Under the pieces are notes generated by a model. It was not told where the DNA came from and did not search any database. It saw only the letters and a list, made by a program, of their open reading frames with translations. Below are positions 1-8,523 of a DNA stretch of 44,360 bases, piece by piece. This DNA comes from Fusicatenibacter sp. (lineage in GTDB: Bacteria; Bacillota; Clostridia; Lachnospirales; Lachnospiraceae), in contig JAGHIA010000154.1 in assembly GCA_017887445.1 (NCBI GenBank), positions 1-44,360 of the forward strand, given 5' to 3'. The translations under genes were made by a program, and so were the position numbers. The number at the start of each line of letters is the position of its first letter. The stretch's first letter is position 1.

Positions 1-49
1 TCCGGTTCCGCACAATGGATGCCGTCCACCAAAACGTAGAAGAGTCTGA
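1..49 (+). CDS. rpsK: 30S ribosomal protein S11, 3' end only
   Basis: The window opens inside a reading frame that gives PVPHNGCRPPKRRRV and then TGA at 47-49. This is the very conserved C-terminus of ribosomal protein S11, which sits on the 30S platform and contacts the 3' end of 16S rRNA. Only the last 15 codons are present. It lies 16 bases upstream of rpsD, the usual order in the Firmicutes rpsM-rpsK-rpsD-rpoA-rplQ operon. The identification rests on this short but characteristic tail and on the neighbours. Confidence 0.9.
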   Translation, partial: PVPHNGCRPPKRRRV

Positions 50-65
50 TTAGGAGGTCAAGAAC

Positions 66-659
66 ATGGCAGTAAATAGAGTACCAGTCCTGAAAAGATG
101 CCGGTCCCTGGGTCTGGATCCGGTATACCTGGGTATTGATAAAAAATCCACAAGACAGCTGAAAAGATCCAGCAGAAAAATGTCTGACTACGGCGTTCAG
201 CTGAGAGAGAAACAGAAAGCAAAATTCATCTACGGCGTTCTGGAGAAACCGTTCCGCAACTACTACAAGAAAGCGGACAGAATGGCCGGACAGACAGGTG
301 AGAACCTGATGATCCTGCTGGAGCTTCGTCTGGACAACGTTGTTTTCCGTATGGGAATGGCGAGAACCAGAAAAGAGGCAAGACAGATCGTTGACCACAA
401 GCATGTTCTGGTAAACGGAAAATGCGTAAACATCCCGTCCTATCAGGTAAAGGCCGGCGATGTGATCGAGATCAAAGAGAACAAGAAATCTTCTCCGAGA
501 TATAAAGAGATCGTGGAGGTTACAGGCGGACGCCTTACTCCGGAATGGGTTGAGATCGACCTGGAAGCTCTGAAAGGAACCGTAAAAGAGGCTCCGACCA
601 GAGAAGCCATCGATGTTCCGGTAGATGAAGTGCAGATCGTCGAGCTGTATTCTAAATAA
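66..659 (+). CDS. rpsD: 30S ribosomal protein S4
   Basis: Primary 16S rRNA binding protein that starts assembly of the 30S body; in many bacteria S4 also represses its own operon. The 197 residues match the family length. The N-terminus ([19 protein letters not shown]) and the S4 RNA-binding domain (about residues 87-150, with [22 protein letters not shown] and [12 protein letters not shown]) are clear. It lacks the four-cysteine zinc knuckle found in some S4 proteins, so it is the zinc-free form. The ATG at 66 follows an AGGAGG at 52-57. It lies between rpsK and rpoA in the standard operon. Confidence 0.98.
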   Translation: MAVNRVPVLKRCRSLGLDPVYLGIDKKSTRQLKRSSRKMSDYGVQLREKQKAKFIYGVLEKPFRNYYKKADRMAGQTGENLMILLELRLDNVVFRMGMARTRKEARQIVDHKHVLVNGKCVNIPSYQVKAGDVIEIKENKKSSPRYKEIVEVTGGRLTPEWVEIDLEALKGTVKEAPTREAIDVPVDEVQIVELYSK

Positions 660-703
660 TAACGGGTAAATCGGCCAACCAATGTAAAAGGAGGGGCTTT
701 CGA

Positions 704-1666
704 GTGTTTGATTTTAACAAACCGAAAATTGAAATTACAGAGATTTCTGATGACAAGAAGTACGGAAGATTCGTTGTAGAACCCCTGGAGCGCGGCTATG
801 GTACTACTCTTGGAAATTCATTGCGCAGAATCATGCTTTCTTCTCTGCCGGGCGCAGCAGTGAGCCAGGTAAAGATCGAAGGCGTTCTGCACGAATTCAG
901 TTCGATTCCTGGTGTCAAGGAAGATGTGACAGAGATTATCATGAACCTGAAAAGCCTTGCAATCCGCAACAACAGCGAGACAAACGAGGCCAAGGTTGCA
1001 TATATCGAGTTTGAAGGTGAGGGTGTGGTTCGTGCCTCCGATATCCAGGTAGACCAGGATATCGAGATCATGAATCCGGATCAGGTCATCGCGACACTGA
1101 ACGGCGGCGCCGACAGCAAGCTGTACATGGAGCTGACCATCACCAAAGGACGCGGTTACATCAGCGCTGACAAAGGAAAGAGCGATGATATGCCCATCGG
1201 TGTGATCGCGGTAGACGCAATCTACACACCGGTAGAGAGAGTAAACCTGACTGTACAGAATACCCGTGTGGGCCAGATTACCGACTATGATAAGCTGACC
1301 CTGGATGTATACACTAACGGCACACTGGAACCGGACGAGGCAGTCAGCCTTGCGGCAAAGGTCCTGAGCGAGCACCTGAAGCTGTTCATCGACCTGTCTG
1401 AGAATGCGAAGACCGCCGAGGTTATGATCGAGAAAGAGGACAACGAGAAGGAGAAAGTTCTGGAGATGAACATCGACGAGCTGGAGCTTTCCGTTCGTTC
1501 CTACAACTGCCTGAAACGCGCCGGTATCAATACCGTGGAAGAACTGTGCAATAAGACTTCTGAGGATATGATGAAGGTCCGCAACCTGGGCCGGAAATCC
1601 CTGGAAGAAGTTTTGGCAAAATTAAAAGAACTGGGACTTTCATTGAGTCCTGGGGACGGAGAGTAA
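704..1666 (+). CDS. rpoA: DNA-directed RNA polymerase subunit alpha
   Basis: Alpha subunit, whose dimer nucleates RNA polymerase assembly. The 320 residues include an N-terminal dimerisation/assembly domain (about 1-230, with [16 protein letters not shown]) and a C-terminal domain (about 260-316, with [20 protein letters not shown] and [20 protein letters not shown]). The latter binds UP elements and activators, which matters for the rRNA promoters at the far end of the window. The start is a GTG at 704, placed by a strong AAGGAGG at about 688-694; there is no in-frame ATG near it. It belongs to the ribosomal operon. Confidence 0.98.
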   Translation: MFDFNKPKIEITEISDDKKYGRFVVEPLERGYGTTLGNSLRRIMLSSLPGAAVSQVKIEGVLHEFSSIPGVKEDVTEIIMNLKSLAIRNNSETNEAKVAYIEFEGEGVVRASDIQVDQDIEIMNPDQVIATLNGGADSKLYMELTITKGRGYISADKGKSDDMPIGVIAVDAIYTPVERVNLTVQNTRVGQITDYDKLTLDVYTNGTLEPDEAVSLAAKVLSEHLKLFIDLSENAKTAEVMIEKEDNEKEKVLEMNIDELELSVRSYNCLKRAGINTVEELCNKTSEDMMKVRNLGRKSLEEVLAKLKELGLSLSPGDGE

Positions 1667-1876
1667 GCCAAGAGCTGCCGTCCGGCTATGCCGGATTGCA
1701 ACGCTGCGGGTACGGATGACCGTTTCCGCGGCGGAGACTGGCTCCGTTTGAAATTTGTAGAAGAAAAGCAGCCGTCCGCGCCGGATCTGCGTGGAAACGT
1801 GCGGCTGTGAATATCAACTCCCTGCCAGTAAGACCGACGAGCGTGGCCCGGAGTTCCACAAATGGAGGAAAATATA
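1667..1876 (+). other. Structured spacer between rpoA and rplQ
   Basis: A 210-base untranslated gap separates two genes that are often only tens of bases apart. It holds a small hairpin (CCGGC/GCCGG near 1682-1695) and a larger stem-loop at 1768-1808. In the larger one, GCAGCCG pairs with CGGCTGT and CCGCGC pairs with GCGTGG. No T-run follows, so it is not a classic terminator. No open reading frame fits. Its role is unknown; an RNA processing site or L17-responsive leader is possible. Confidence 0.5.
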
Positions 1877-2413
1877 ATGGCAAAGTATAGAAAACTCGGC
1901 AGAACATCTGACCAGAGAAAAGCGTTACTGAGAAACCAGGTTACCAATCTGCTGTATCACGGAAAAATTGTGACCACTGAGTCCAAAGCGAAAGAAATCC
2001 GCAAGATTGCAGAGAAGATGATCGCCCTGGCTGTAAAAGAGAAAGATAACTTCGAGACCGTAACCGTTACCGCGAAGGTTCCGCGCAAGGACGCTGAAGG
2101 AAAACGCGTGAAAGAGGTTAAGGACGGAAAGAAAGTTACCGTATACGATGAAGTGCAGAAAGAGATCAAGAAAGATATGCCGTCCAGACTGCACGCAAGA
2201 CGTCAGATGCTGAAAGTTTTCTACCCGGTAACAGAAGTTCCGAAGGAAGCTGCAGGACGCAAGAGAAATACCAAGAAAGTTGACATGGTTGACAAAATGT
2301 TCACCGAGATCGCTCCGAAATATGAAGGACGTAATGGTGGTTACACACGAATCATCAAAATCGGACCGCGTAAGGGCGATGCAGCCATGGAAGTTGTTAT
2401 CGAGTTAGTATAA
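1877..2413 (+). CDS. rplQ: 50S ribosomal protein L17
   Basis: Large-subunit protein near the peptide exit tunnel. It begins [20 protein letters not shown], the typical L17 start. The ATG at 1877 is chosen over an in-frame ATG at 1862 because GGAGG at 1864-1868 is its ribosome binding site. The 178 residues exceed the roughly 120 of Bacillus L17; the extra is a lysine-rich insertion at about residues 58-110, as seen in other Clostridia. Last gene of the operon, followed by a terminator. Confidence 0.97.
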   Translation: MAKYRKLGRTSDQRKALLRNQVTNLLYHGKIVTTESKAKEIRKIAEKMIALAVKEKDNFETVTVTAKVPRKDAEGKRVKEVKDGKKVTVYDEVQKEIKKDMPSRLHARRQMLKVFYPVTEVPKEAAGRKRNTKKVDMVDKMFTEIAPKYEGRNGGYTRIIKIGPRKGDAAMEVVIELV

Positions 2414-2431
2414 TCGATTCCATGAACGACA

Positions 2432-2475
2432 GGCCAGACTTTGATGGAAAAAACGCCATCGCAGTCTGGCCTTTT
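2432..2475 (+). terminator. Rho-independent terminator after rplQ
   Basis: GGCCAGACT pairs perfectly with AGTCTGGCC, an inner GATGG/CCATC stem lengthens it, and TTTT follows. It lies 18 bases after the rplQ stop and closes the ribosomal operon. Confidence 0.92.
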
Positions 2476-2551
2476 CTGATTTGTGTCTGGAGTTGGTTGC
2501 TGCCAGAGGCGGTGAGCAGCAGTATTCGTGACGGAAAGGAGAGACCAGGAG

Positions 2552-3472
2552 ATGAAAAGACGACTGTTATTTATATTTAACCCGAGATCCGGCAAGGCGC
2601 AGATTAAGAATAAGCTGTGCGAGATCATCGACACCTTTGTCAAAGGCGGCTACGAGGTCATTGCCCACCCGACCCAGGGGACAGGCGACGCTTACGAGAA
2701 GACCAAGGAACTGGCCCCGGAGATGGACCTGGTGGTGTGCAGCGGCGGCGACGGAACGCTAGACGAGGTGGTCGGCGGCCTGATGGAGTGCGAGGAGCGG
2801 ATTCCCCTCGGCTATATCCCTGCGGGCAGTACAAATGATTTTGCCAACAGTCTGGATATTCCCAAGGATATGGTGAAGGCTGCCAGCGACATCATTGAAG
2901 GAAAACTGTATTCCTGCGATGTGGGAATGTTCAATCAGGGACATTTCATTTACATCGCCGCTTTTGGCATTTTTACCGACGTTTCCTATGAGACGGACCA
3001 GCACCTGAAAAACGTGCTGGGACATCTGGCCTATCTGCTGGAAGGCTCCAGGAGGATCTGGAACGTGCCCACTTACTGGATCAAGGTGGACGCCAACGGG
3101 CGGACCTTTGAGGGAGAATATATTTACGGCATGGTGACCAACGCCCGCTCGGTGGGCGGTTTTAAAAATCTTCCGGGAAAAGACGTACAGCTGGACGACG
3201 GCCTTTTTGAAGTGACTTTGATCAAGCGCCCGAAAAATCCCATCGAACTCAATGAGATTATCGCGTCTTTGCTGATCGCAGAAGATAAGACCGGTCTGAT
3301 CGATTCGTTTAAAACCGACCGCATCCTGATCGAGTCCAACCAGGAGATTCCCTGGACGCTGGACGGCGAGTACGGCGGGGAGCACAGCTTTGTGAGGATC
3401 GAGGCGCAGAAACATGCTATGGAGCTGGTGCTGAACCCGGAAACCTCCCCGGAGGCCTTGAATGCAGAGTAA
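2552..3472 (+). CDS. Diacylglycerol kinase / YegS-family lipid kinase
   Basis: Predicted ATP-dependent lipid kinase of the DagK/YegS/BmrU family, probably phosphorylating diacylglycerol at the membrane to recycle lipid from envelope synthesis. In the 306 residues one sees NPRSGK (10-15), the nucleotide-binding GGDGTLDEVV (65-74) and PAGSTNDFA (90-98), all family hallmarks. The chosen ATG at 2552 has AAGGAGA about 10 bases upstream; an in-frame GTG at 2528 is less well placed. Single gene between two transcription units; exact lipid substrate unknown. Confidence 0.88.
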   Translation: MKRRLLFIFNPRSGKAQIKNKLCEIIDTFVKGGYEVIAHPTQGTGDAYEKTKELAPEMDLVVCSGGDGTLDEVVGGLMECEERIPLGYIPAGSTNDFANSLDIPKDMVKAASDIIEGKLYSCDVGMFNQGHFIYIAAFGIFTDVSYETDQHLKNVLGHLAYLLEGSRRIWNVPTYWIKVDANGRTFEGEYIYGMVTNARSVGGFKNLPGKDVQLDDGLFEVTLIKRPKNPIELNEIIASLLIAEDKTGLIDSFKTDRILIESNQEIPWTLDGEYGGEHSFVRIEAQKHAMELVLNPETSPEALNAE

Positions 3473-3486
3473 AAAAAGAAAAAATA

Positions 3487-3515
3487 TTGGCTTTTGGGCA
3501 AACTTGTTGTATAAT
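3487..3515 (+). promoter_or_regulatory. Sigma-A type promoter for fba
   Basis: TTGGCT (3487-3492), a 17-base spacer and a perfect TATAAT (3510-3515), 55 bases before the fba start. The run of A just upstream may help. Confidence 0.8.
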
Positions 3516-3569
3516 AGAGCCAAGTTATAAAATTAACGAAAAGTTTTCATGTTTAGGAGGGCAATCACT

Positions 3570-4433
3570 ATGTTAGTATCAGCAAAAGAAATGCTGGAAA
3601 AAGCAAAAGCAGGCCACTACGCAGTAGGCCAGTTCAACATCAACAACCTTGAGTGGACAAAATCCATCCTGCAGACCGCACAGGAAATGAATTCTCCGGT
3701 TATCCTTGGCGTATCCGAAGGCGCCGGAAAATATATGACCGGCTTCAAAACCGTTGCAGCAATGGTAAAAGCAATGATCGAAGAAATGAATATCACGGTT
3801 CCGGTTGCGCTGCATCTGGATCACGGCACCTACGAAGGATGCTATAAATGTATCGAGGCAGGATTCTCCTCCATCATGTTTGACGGTTCTCACTATCCCA
3901 TCGACGAGAACGTGGCAAAAACCAAAGAGCTGGTTGCAGTCTGCAAGGAAAAAGGCCTTTCTCTGGAAGCAGAGGTTGGCTCCATCGGCGGCGAGGAAGA
4001 CGGCGTCGTTGGTATGGGCGAGTGCGCGGATCCGCAGGAGTGCAAGATGATCGCTGATCTGGGCATCGATATGCTGGCTGCAGGTATCGGAAACATTCAC
4101 GGAAAATATCCGGCAAACTGGCAGGGACTCAGCTTTGAGACTCTGGATGCGATCCAGCAGCTGACCGGCGCTATGCCTCTGGTACTGCACGGCGGCACAG
4201 GCATCCCGGCAGATATGATCAAGAAAGCCATCGACCTGGGCGTTTCCAAGATCAACGTAAACACCGAGTGCCAGCTGGCATTTGCCGAGGCTACCCGCGA
4301 ATATATCGAGGCAGGAAAAGATCAGCAGGGCAAGGGATACGACCCGCGGAAACTGCTGGCTCCGGGCGCTGAGGCTATCAAGGCTACCGTAAAAGAAAAG
4401 ATCGAGCTGTTCGGTTCCGCAAACAAAGCGTGA
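3570..4433 (+). CDS. fba: Class II fructose-1,6-bisphosphate aldolase
   Basis: Zinc-dependent aldolase that splits fructose-1,6-bisphosphate into glyceraldehyde-3-phosphate and dihydroxyacetone phosphate in glycolysis. The 287 residues carry HLDHG (82-86, zinc His85 and catalytic Asp84 by analogy), LEAEVGSIGG, the zinc-binding GNIHGKYP, VLHGGTG and the phosphate-binding NVNTE. The ATG at 3570 follows AGGAGG at 3555-3560, so an earlier in-frame ATG at 3549 is rejected. It has its own strong promoter. Related GatY/KbaY tagatose-bisphosphate aldolases are the main alternative, but the sequence fits the glycolytic enzyme of Clostridia. Confidence 0.93.
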   Translation: MLVSAKEMLEKAKAGHYAVGQFNINNLEWTKSILQTAQEMNSPVILGVSEGAGKYMTGFKTVAAMVKAMIEEMNITVPVALHLDHGTYEGCYKCIEAGFSSIMFDGSHYPIDENVAKTKELVAVCKEKGLSLEAEVGSIGGEEDGVVGMGECADPQECKMIADLGIDMLAAGIGNIHGKYPANWQGLSFETLDAIQQLTGAMPLVLHGGTGIPADMIKKAIDLGVSKINVNTECQLAFAEATREYIEAGKDQQGKGYDPRKLLAPGAEAIKATVKEKIELFGSANKA

Positions 4434-4772
4434 GAGCGGTGATCCTTTGACTGTGCGGAATGGTTGCGGAGATTCTGTAACCATTCCGCAGGTCTGTGCA
4501 GCTGCTGCACGGACAGTATGAAAACGTAGTGTATTACGAGATTCTATACAGGATTCCTAAAAAGCCTGCGGAAATTCCGGACGATTTGGAGAAATCCACA
4601 AAATCCGGAAAATCCTAAAAAAAACACTTGCGTTTTTCAGATTTTTGCGGTAATCTTGTAAACAAGTTGGAAATACAATTCCATACAGAATATGTAAGAC
4701 AAGGGCGTTCTACAAAAAATGACATATTTTTTGGGAAAGCCCTTTTGTCAGTTAAAGGAAAGGGAGAGAACT
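4434..4772 (+). other. Intergenic region fba-glnN with hairpin and repeat B
   Basis: 339 bases without a gene. It holds a perfect 12 bp hairpin (4454-4465 with 4479-4490), then a copy of repeat family B (4491-4529), then AT-rich sequence. A possible glnN promoter is TTGGAA (4667-4672), 18 bases, TATGTA (4691-4696). It overlaps an inverted repeat TGGAA-N6-TTCCA at 4668-4683 that could be an operator. The promoter call is weak. Confidence 0.5.
4491..4529 (+). repeat. Dispersed repeat family B, copy 1
   Basis: Stem-loop GGTCTGTGCA / TGCACGGAC followed by GTATGAAAACGTAG. The last 14 bases recur almost unchanged in three other intergenic places in the window (8079-8118, 14076-14112 reversed, 43842-43873). 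Confidence 0.75.
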
Positions 4773-6887
4773 ATGGGCGAATATGTAAATGCTGCTGAGA
4801 TTTTTGGCGAAAACGTGTTTAATGACAAGGTGATGCAGGAACGTCTTCCCAAGAACGTGTACAAGAAGTTGAAAAAAATCATTGCCGAGGGCGGAGAGCT
4901 GGATCTTCAGACAGCGGATATGATTGCGCATGAGATGAAGGAATGGGCGATTGAAAAAGGCGCGACGCATTATACACACTGGTTCCAGCCGCTGACAGGT
5001 GTGACTGCTGAAAAGCACGATTCCTTTATCACATCTCCGCTTCCCAGCGGCAAGGTGCTGATGAGCTTTTCCGGCAAAGAACTGATCAAGGGTGAGCCGG
5101 ACGCTTCCTCCTTCCCGTCAGGCGGTCTGAGAGCCACCTTTGAGGCGAGAGGCTATACCGCATGGGACTGCACTTCTCCGGCCTTTGTGCGCCAGGACGC
5201 CGCAGGAGCGATCCTCTGCATTCCCACTGCCTTCTGTTCCTACACCGGCGAGGCGCTGGACCAGAAAACACCGCTTCTGCGCTCCATGGAAGCGATCAAC
5301 GGACAGGCGCTGAGACTGCTGAGACTGTTAGGAAACACCACATCCAAGAAAGTTACACCGTCGGTTGGACCGGAGCAGGAATACTTCCTGGTGGATGCCG
5401 ATAAGTTTATGCAGAGAAAGGACCTGATCTATACTGGCCGTACCCTGTTTGGAGCAATGCCCCCCAAAGGCCAGGAGATGGACGATCATTATTTCGGAAC
5501 AATCCGTCAGAGGATCGCGGCCTTTATGAAAGATGTCAATGTAGAGCTGTGGAAGATGGGCGTTACCGCCAAGACACAGCACAATGAGGTTGCTCCCGCA
5601 CAGCATGAGCTGGCGACCATTTATTCTGAGGCAAACATCGCCATTGACAATAACCAGCTGGTAATGCAGACGCTGAAACGGGTTGCCTGCCAGCATGGCA
5701 TGAAATGCCTGCTTCATGAGAAACCGTTTGCAGGCGTCAATGGTTCCGGAAAACATAACAACTGGTCCCTGACCACCGATGATGGAATCAATCTGCTGGA
5801 TCCGGGCAAGACACCTCACGATAACGTTCAGTTCCTTCTGGTCATGAGCTGTATCCTGAAGGCGGTGGACGTACATGCGGACCTGCTGCGTGAGTCTGCT
5901 TCCGATCCTGGAAATGACCACCGTCTGGGCGCCAACGAGGCTCCGCCGGCGATCATCTCCGTATTCCTGGGAGAGCAGCTGGAGGATGTTGTGGAGCAGC
6001 TGATCAGCACAGGAAGCGCCACCAGCAGCAAAAAAGGCGGCACCCTTTCCACCGGTGTAAAAACACTTCCGGGCCTGGCAAAGGACGCCACAGACAGAAA
6101 CCGTACCTCACCGTTCGCCTTTACCGGAAACAAATTTGAGTTCCGTATGGTAGGCTCCAGAGATTCCGTGGCGTCTCCGAATATTGTTCTGAACACCATC
6201 GTTGCGGAAGCGTTCCGCGATGCCTGCGACGCACTGGAAAAAGCAGAGAACCGCGAGGAAGCCATCCACGACCTGATCAAGAAAAACTTAAGCGATCACC
6301 AGAGGATCATCTTCAACGGAAACGGATACTCTGAGGAGTGGGTGGAAGAAGCCGGGCGGAGAGGACTTCCGAACATCAAATGCATGGCAGACGCAATTTC
6401 CGCGCTTACCACGGAGAAGGCGATCAAGCTGTTTGGCGATTTCAAAGTATTCACCAAAAACGAGCTGGAGTCCCGCGCGGAAGTAAAATATGAAAACTAC
6501 GCGAAGACGATCAATATTGAAGCGAAGACAATGATCGATATGGCCAGCAAGCAGATTATCCCGGCGGTCATCAAATACGCCACCTCTCTTGCGTCATCCA
6601 TCAATGCGATCGCGGCGGCAGGCGTATCGGAGGTAAGCGTTCAGAAAGCACTGCTGGAGGAAACCAGCGCACTGCTGAAAGAAACCCAGAGCGCTCTGGG
6701 CAGTCTGATCACCATCGAGGAGCAGGCATACGCGATGCCGGACGGCCAGGAAAAAGCAAAATTCTATCACGATTCCGTGATGCCGGCCATGGACGCCCTG
6801 CGCGCCCCCGTTGACCGCCTGGAAATGATCGTAGATAAAGATATGTGGCCGATGCCGTCTTATGGAGATCTGATTTTCGAGGTATAA
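4773..6887 (+). CDS. glnN: Glutamine synthetase type III
   Basis: Makes glutamine from glutamate, ammonia and ATP. At 704 residues it fits GSIII (about 700), not GSI (about 450). Catalytic-core motifs are present: [10 protein letters not shown] (from residue 199), [11 protein letters not shown], and [17 protein letters not shown], plus the GSIII C-terminal extension. The ATG at 4773 follows an AAAGGAAAGGGAGA tract; the upstream in-frame ATG at 4719 would add 18 residues without a ribosome binding site. Stands alone, followed by the large fold-back at 6910. Nitrogen control is likely but only the TGGAA/TTCCA repeat upstream hints at how. Confidence 0.95.
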   Translation: MGEYVNAAEIFGENVFNDKVMQERLPKNVYKKLKKIIAEGGELDLQTADMIAHEMKEWAIEKGATHYTHWFQPLTGVTAEKHDSFITSPLPSGKVLMSFSGKELIKGEPDASSFPSGGLRATFEARGYTAWDCTSPAFVRQDAAGAILCIPTAFCSYTGEALDQKTPLLRSMEAINGQALRLLRLLGNTTSKKVTPSVGPEQEYFLVDADKFMQRKDLIYTGRTLFGAMPPKGQEMDDHYFGTIRQRIAAFMKDVNVELWKMGVTAKTQHNEVAPAQHELATIYSEANIAIDNNQLVMQTLKRVACQHGMKCLLHEKPFAGVNGSGKHNNWSLTTDDGINLLDPGKTPHDNVQFLLVMSCILKAVDVHADLLRESASDPGNDHRLGANEAPPAIISVFLGEQLEDVVEQLISTGSATSSKKGGTLSTGVKTLPGLAKDATDRNRTSPFAFTGNKFEFRMVGSRDSVASPNIVLNTIVAEAFRDACDALEKAENREEAIHDLIKKNLSDHQRIIFNGNGYSEEWVEEAGRRGLPNIKCMADAISALTTEKAIKLFGDFKVFTKNELESRAEVKYENYAKTINIEAKTMIDMASKQIIPAVIKYATSLASSINAIAAAGVSEVSVQKALLEETSALLKETQSALGSLITIEEQAYAMPDGQEKAKFYHDSVMPAMDALRAPVDRLEMIVDKDMWPMPSYGDLIFEV

Positions 6888-6909
6888 GCGTGAGGTAGTG
6901 GCGGCGGAC

Positions 6910-7172
6910 GAAAGCGGGCCCGGGCCGGCGGGAGGTGTTTTCGGCGGGCCGCTGCAGGGATACGGAAAATCTAAACGTCCCGGAGCCATTCCGGACGGGT
7001 ACCGGAGCGATTCGCCAGGAATGCCTGATGCATTCCCGGCTCAGCGCTCCTCAGACACAGGACGTGTAGTCCTGCGTCTGCCCCGTCCGGAATGGCTCCG
7101 GGACGTTAAGATTTTCTCGCATCCCTGCAGATGCCCGCCGAAAACACCTCCCGCCGGCCCGGGCCCGCTTTC
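6910..7172. repeat. 263 bp fold-back element with cloverleaf-like centre
   Basis: Two arms of about 90 bases (6910-6999 and 7083-7172) are near-perfect reverse complements, differing at only a few positions and one inserted base. The roughly 83-base centre holds its own hairpins: GGAATGC/GCATTCC near 7020-7040 and a 12-base pair at 7052-7063 with 7069-7080. The whole could fold as a long stem topped by two stem-loops. It lies 22 bases after the glnN stop. The arms are very GC-rich. No obvious target duplication is seen. MITE, structured RNA or terminator-like element are all possible. Confidence 0.85.
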
Positions 7173-7271
7173 TGTTTACTGACTATTGCACGCCTTCAAA
7201 AAAGCACATCCGCCCCCTCGCAGCCGTCCCCTTCCCCCATGCCGCCTGCCCCCTCCCCTTTCGTCCGCCCC

Positions 7272-7300
7272 TTTACAACAGGATGTTTTTTTGGTACAAT
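7272..7300 (+). promoter_or_regulatory. Promoter upstream of the WecG/TagA-like gene
   Basis: TTTACA (7272-7277), 17 bases, TACAAT (7295-7300). It is well spaced and lies 52 bases before the ATG, downstream of the fold-back element. Confidence 0.7.
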
Positions 7301-7352
7301 AGCCAAATGGACGCAAAGTATAATAGGAGTTGCCATTGGCAGTAACGGAAAG

Positions 7353-8033
7353 ATGAATACAAAAATAAATGTTTTAGGCGTAGAGCTGGATAACTACCGT
7401 GTGGACGATGCCCTTGCCCTTGTTCACGAGTATATGCAGAACGACCGCCTGAATACCATTGGGATCGTGACCATGCAGATGCTGATGCTGGCCGGCGAGG
7501 ACGAACAGTGGAAAACATACATGAAAGATCTGGATATGAGCATCATCGGTGAGACGGAGATCCTGGCGGCGGCAGGGATAGAACAGGACGGCACCCTCTA
7601 TGAGGAGGTGGAGGCCAACGAGTTTGTCGCGCGGCTGTTCTGGTATCTGATCCAGAGACAGGGAAGAGTCTTTGTGCTTGGTGAGACAGAAAACGAGGTG
7701 GACAGCCTGGAAAAATATCTCCAGGAGACGTACCCTGGTCTTGCCATGGCTGGCAGCGCGGTGGTGGAAAGCCTGGACGAGACGGGTGTGGACAGTCTGC
7801 TTAATGAGATCAACAGCGCCACGGCGGATGTGATCGTCAGCGGTCTGAAGGGAACCTTGCAGGACAAGTTTGTTATGGATAATCGCAGCAAGATCAGCGC
7901 GAAGATCTGGCTGAGCCTCGGGGAACATCCCACCGTTCAGAATGAGGCCGGAATAAAAAGCAGCTGGTGGGGCAAACTGTTGAAGAAGAATACCTTCAAA
8001 CGTATGGTTACCAAATATAACAGCGAGCAGTAA
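7353..8033 (+). CDS. Divergent WecG/TagA/CpsF-family (GT26-like) protein
   Basis: The family transfers N-acetylmannosamine(uronic acid) to lipid-linked precursors of cell-surface polymers. The 226 residues show the fold pattern: INVLGVELDNY near the N-terminus, then a Rossmann-like GRVFVLGETENEV and VIVSGLKGTLQDKFV. The usual ADG-type acidic motif reads IIGETEI here and the PKQE motif reads TLQDK, so activity is uncertain. The ATG at 7353 is preceded only by a weak GGAAAG; a better AGGAG at 7325-7329 is too far away. The longer in-frame start at 7131 is rejected because it would translate the fold-back element. Confidence 0.65.
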   Translation: MNTKINVLGVELDNYRVDDALALVHEYMQNDRLNTIGIVTMQMLMLAGEDEQWKTYMKDLDMSIIGETEILAAAGIEQDGTLYEEVEANEFVARLFWYLIQRQGRVFVLGETENEVDSLEKYLQETYPGLAMAGSAVVESLDETGVDSLLNEINSATADVIVSGLKGTLQDKFVMDNRSKISAKIWLSLGEHPTVQNEAGIKSSWWGKLLKKNTFKRMVTKYNSEQ

Positions 8034-8078
8034 AAGCTATGCAGCGTAACAGTTGTAATAGTTGTAACAGTTCAGCCA

Positions 8079-8118
8079 GGTCTGTGCATGCACTGCACAG
8101 ACCGTATGAAAACATAGT
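8079..8118 (+). repeat. Dispersed repeat family B, copy 2
   Basis: GGTCTGTGCA pairs with TGCACAGACC, followed by GTATGAAAACATAG. Directly abuts a partial family A repeat upstream and a family C stem-loop downstream. Confidence 0.78.
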
Positions 8119-8126
8119 GCCTGTGG

Positions 8127-8167
8127 GCATCCGGCCCATCGCGAAGCGATTTTCAATGGCCGGATGC
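8127..8167 (+). repeat. Dispersed repeat family C, copy 1
   Basis: GCATCCGGCC (8127-8136) pairs perfectly with GGCCGGATGC (8158-8167). The centre has the TCGCGAAGCGA palindrome and ATTTTCA. Its reverse complement core recurs at 21612-21652 and 36974-37012. Confidence 0.75.
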
Positions 8168-8168
8168 A

Positions 8169-8196
8169 GTAACGATTCAGCAGGCTGAATTGTTAC
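8169..8196. repeat. Palindromic repeat family A
   Basis: 28 bp palindrome: GTAACGATTCAGC, two bases, GCTGAATTGTTAC. Part of the dispersed family with consensus arms GTAACNGTTCAGC and GCTGAACNGTTAC. A second, less complete copy follows at 8199-8226. Confidence 0.85.
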
Positions 8197-8266
8197 TGAC
8201 AGTTCAGCCTGCTGAATCGTTATGACAGTTCACCCTGCCGCTGTTTCGCGAGACCAACGGCTGCGG

Positions 8267-8324
8267 CTGCCGGCCTGACAGGCGGTAGTTTGGAATGACA
8301 AACTGCCGTCTGTCAGGCCGGCAG
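8267..8324. repeat. 26 bp stem-loop
   Basis: Arms 8267-8292 and 8299-8324 pair over 26 positions with two G-T wobbles and a 6-base loop. It may act as a terminator for the upstream gene, although the T-run after it is interrupted. Confidence 0.85.
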
Positions 8325-8523
8325 TTATGCAATTTTTACAATAAAACCTCTTTTCTTTTTGGCTGTTTTATATTAAAATAGCTATATGCTGTGGGCGGCG
8401 CGAGGGGAATGCCGTCCCGAATCCCGGAAGGAATGGGGCCGTACGGGAGGGAAAACGGCAGCGTTCCTGCGGGACAGGGATGAAAATGTAGCAAAGACCA
8501 TAGAACGAAAGAGGGTAGAAAAA

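Larger units (their letters stand above)
8034..8523. other. Intergenic mosaic of palindromic repeats
   Basis: 490 bases without a gene, built from modules found elsewhere in the window: partial family A (8046-8078), family B (8079-8118), family C (8127-8167), family A (8169-8196), a second A-like palindrome (8199-8226) and then a 26 bp stem-loop (8267-8324). An AT-rich stretch at 8341-8384 probably holds the promoter of the next gene, but no well-spaced -35/-10 pair is clear. Confidence 0.75.

Noticed and set aside
7131-7352. N-terminal extension of the WecG/TagA-like gene
   Set aside because: It would translate part of the fold-back element and cross the predicted promoter at 7272-7300.
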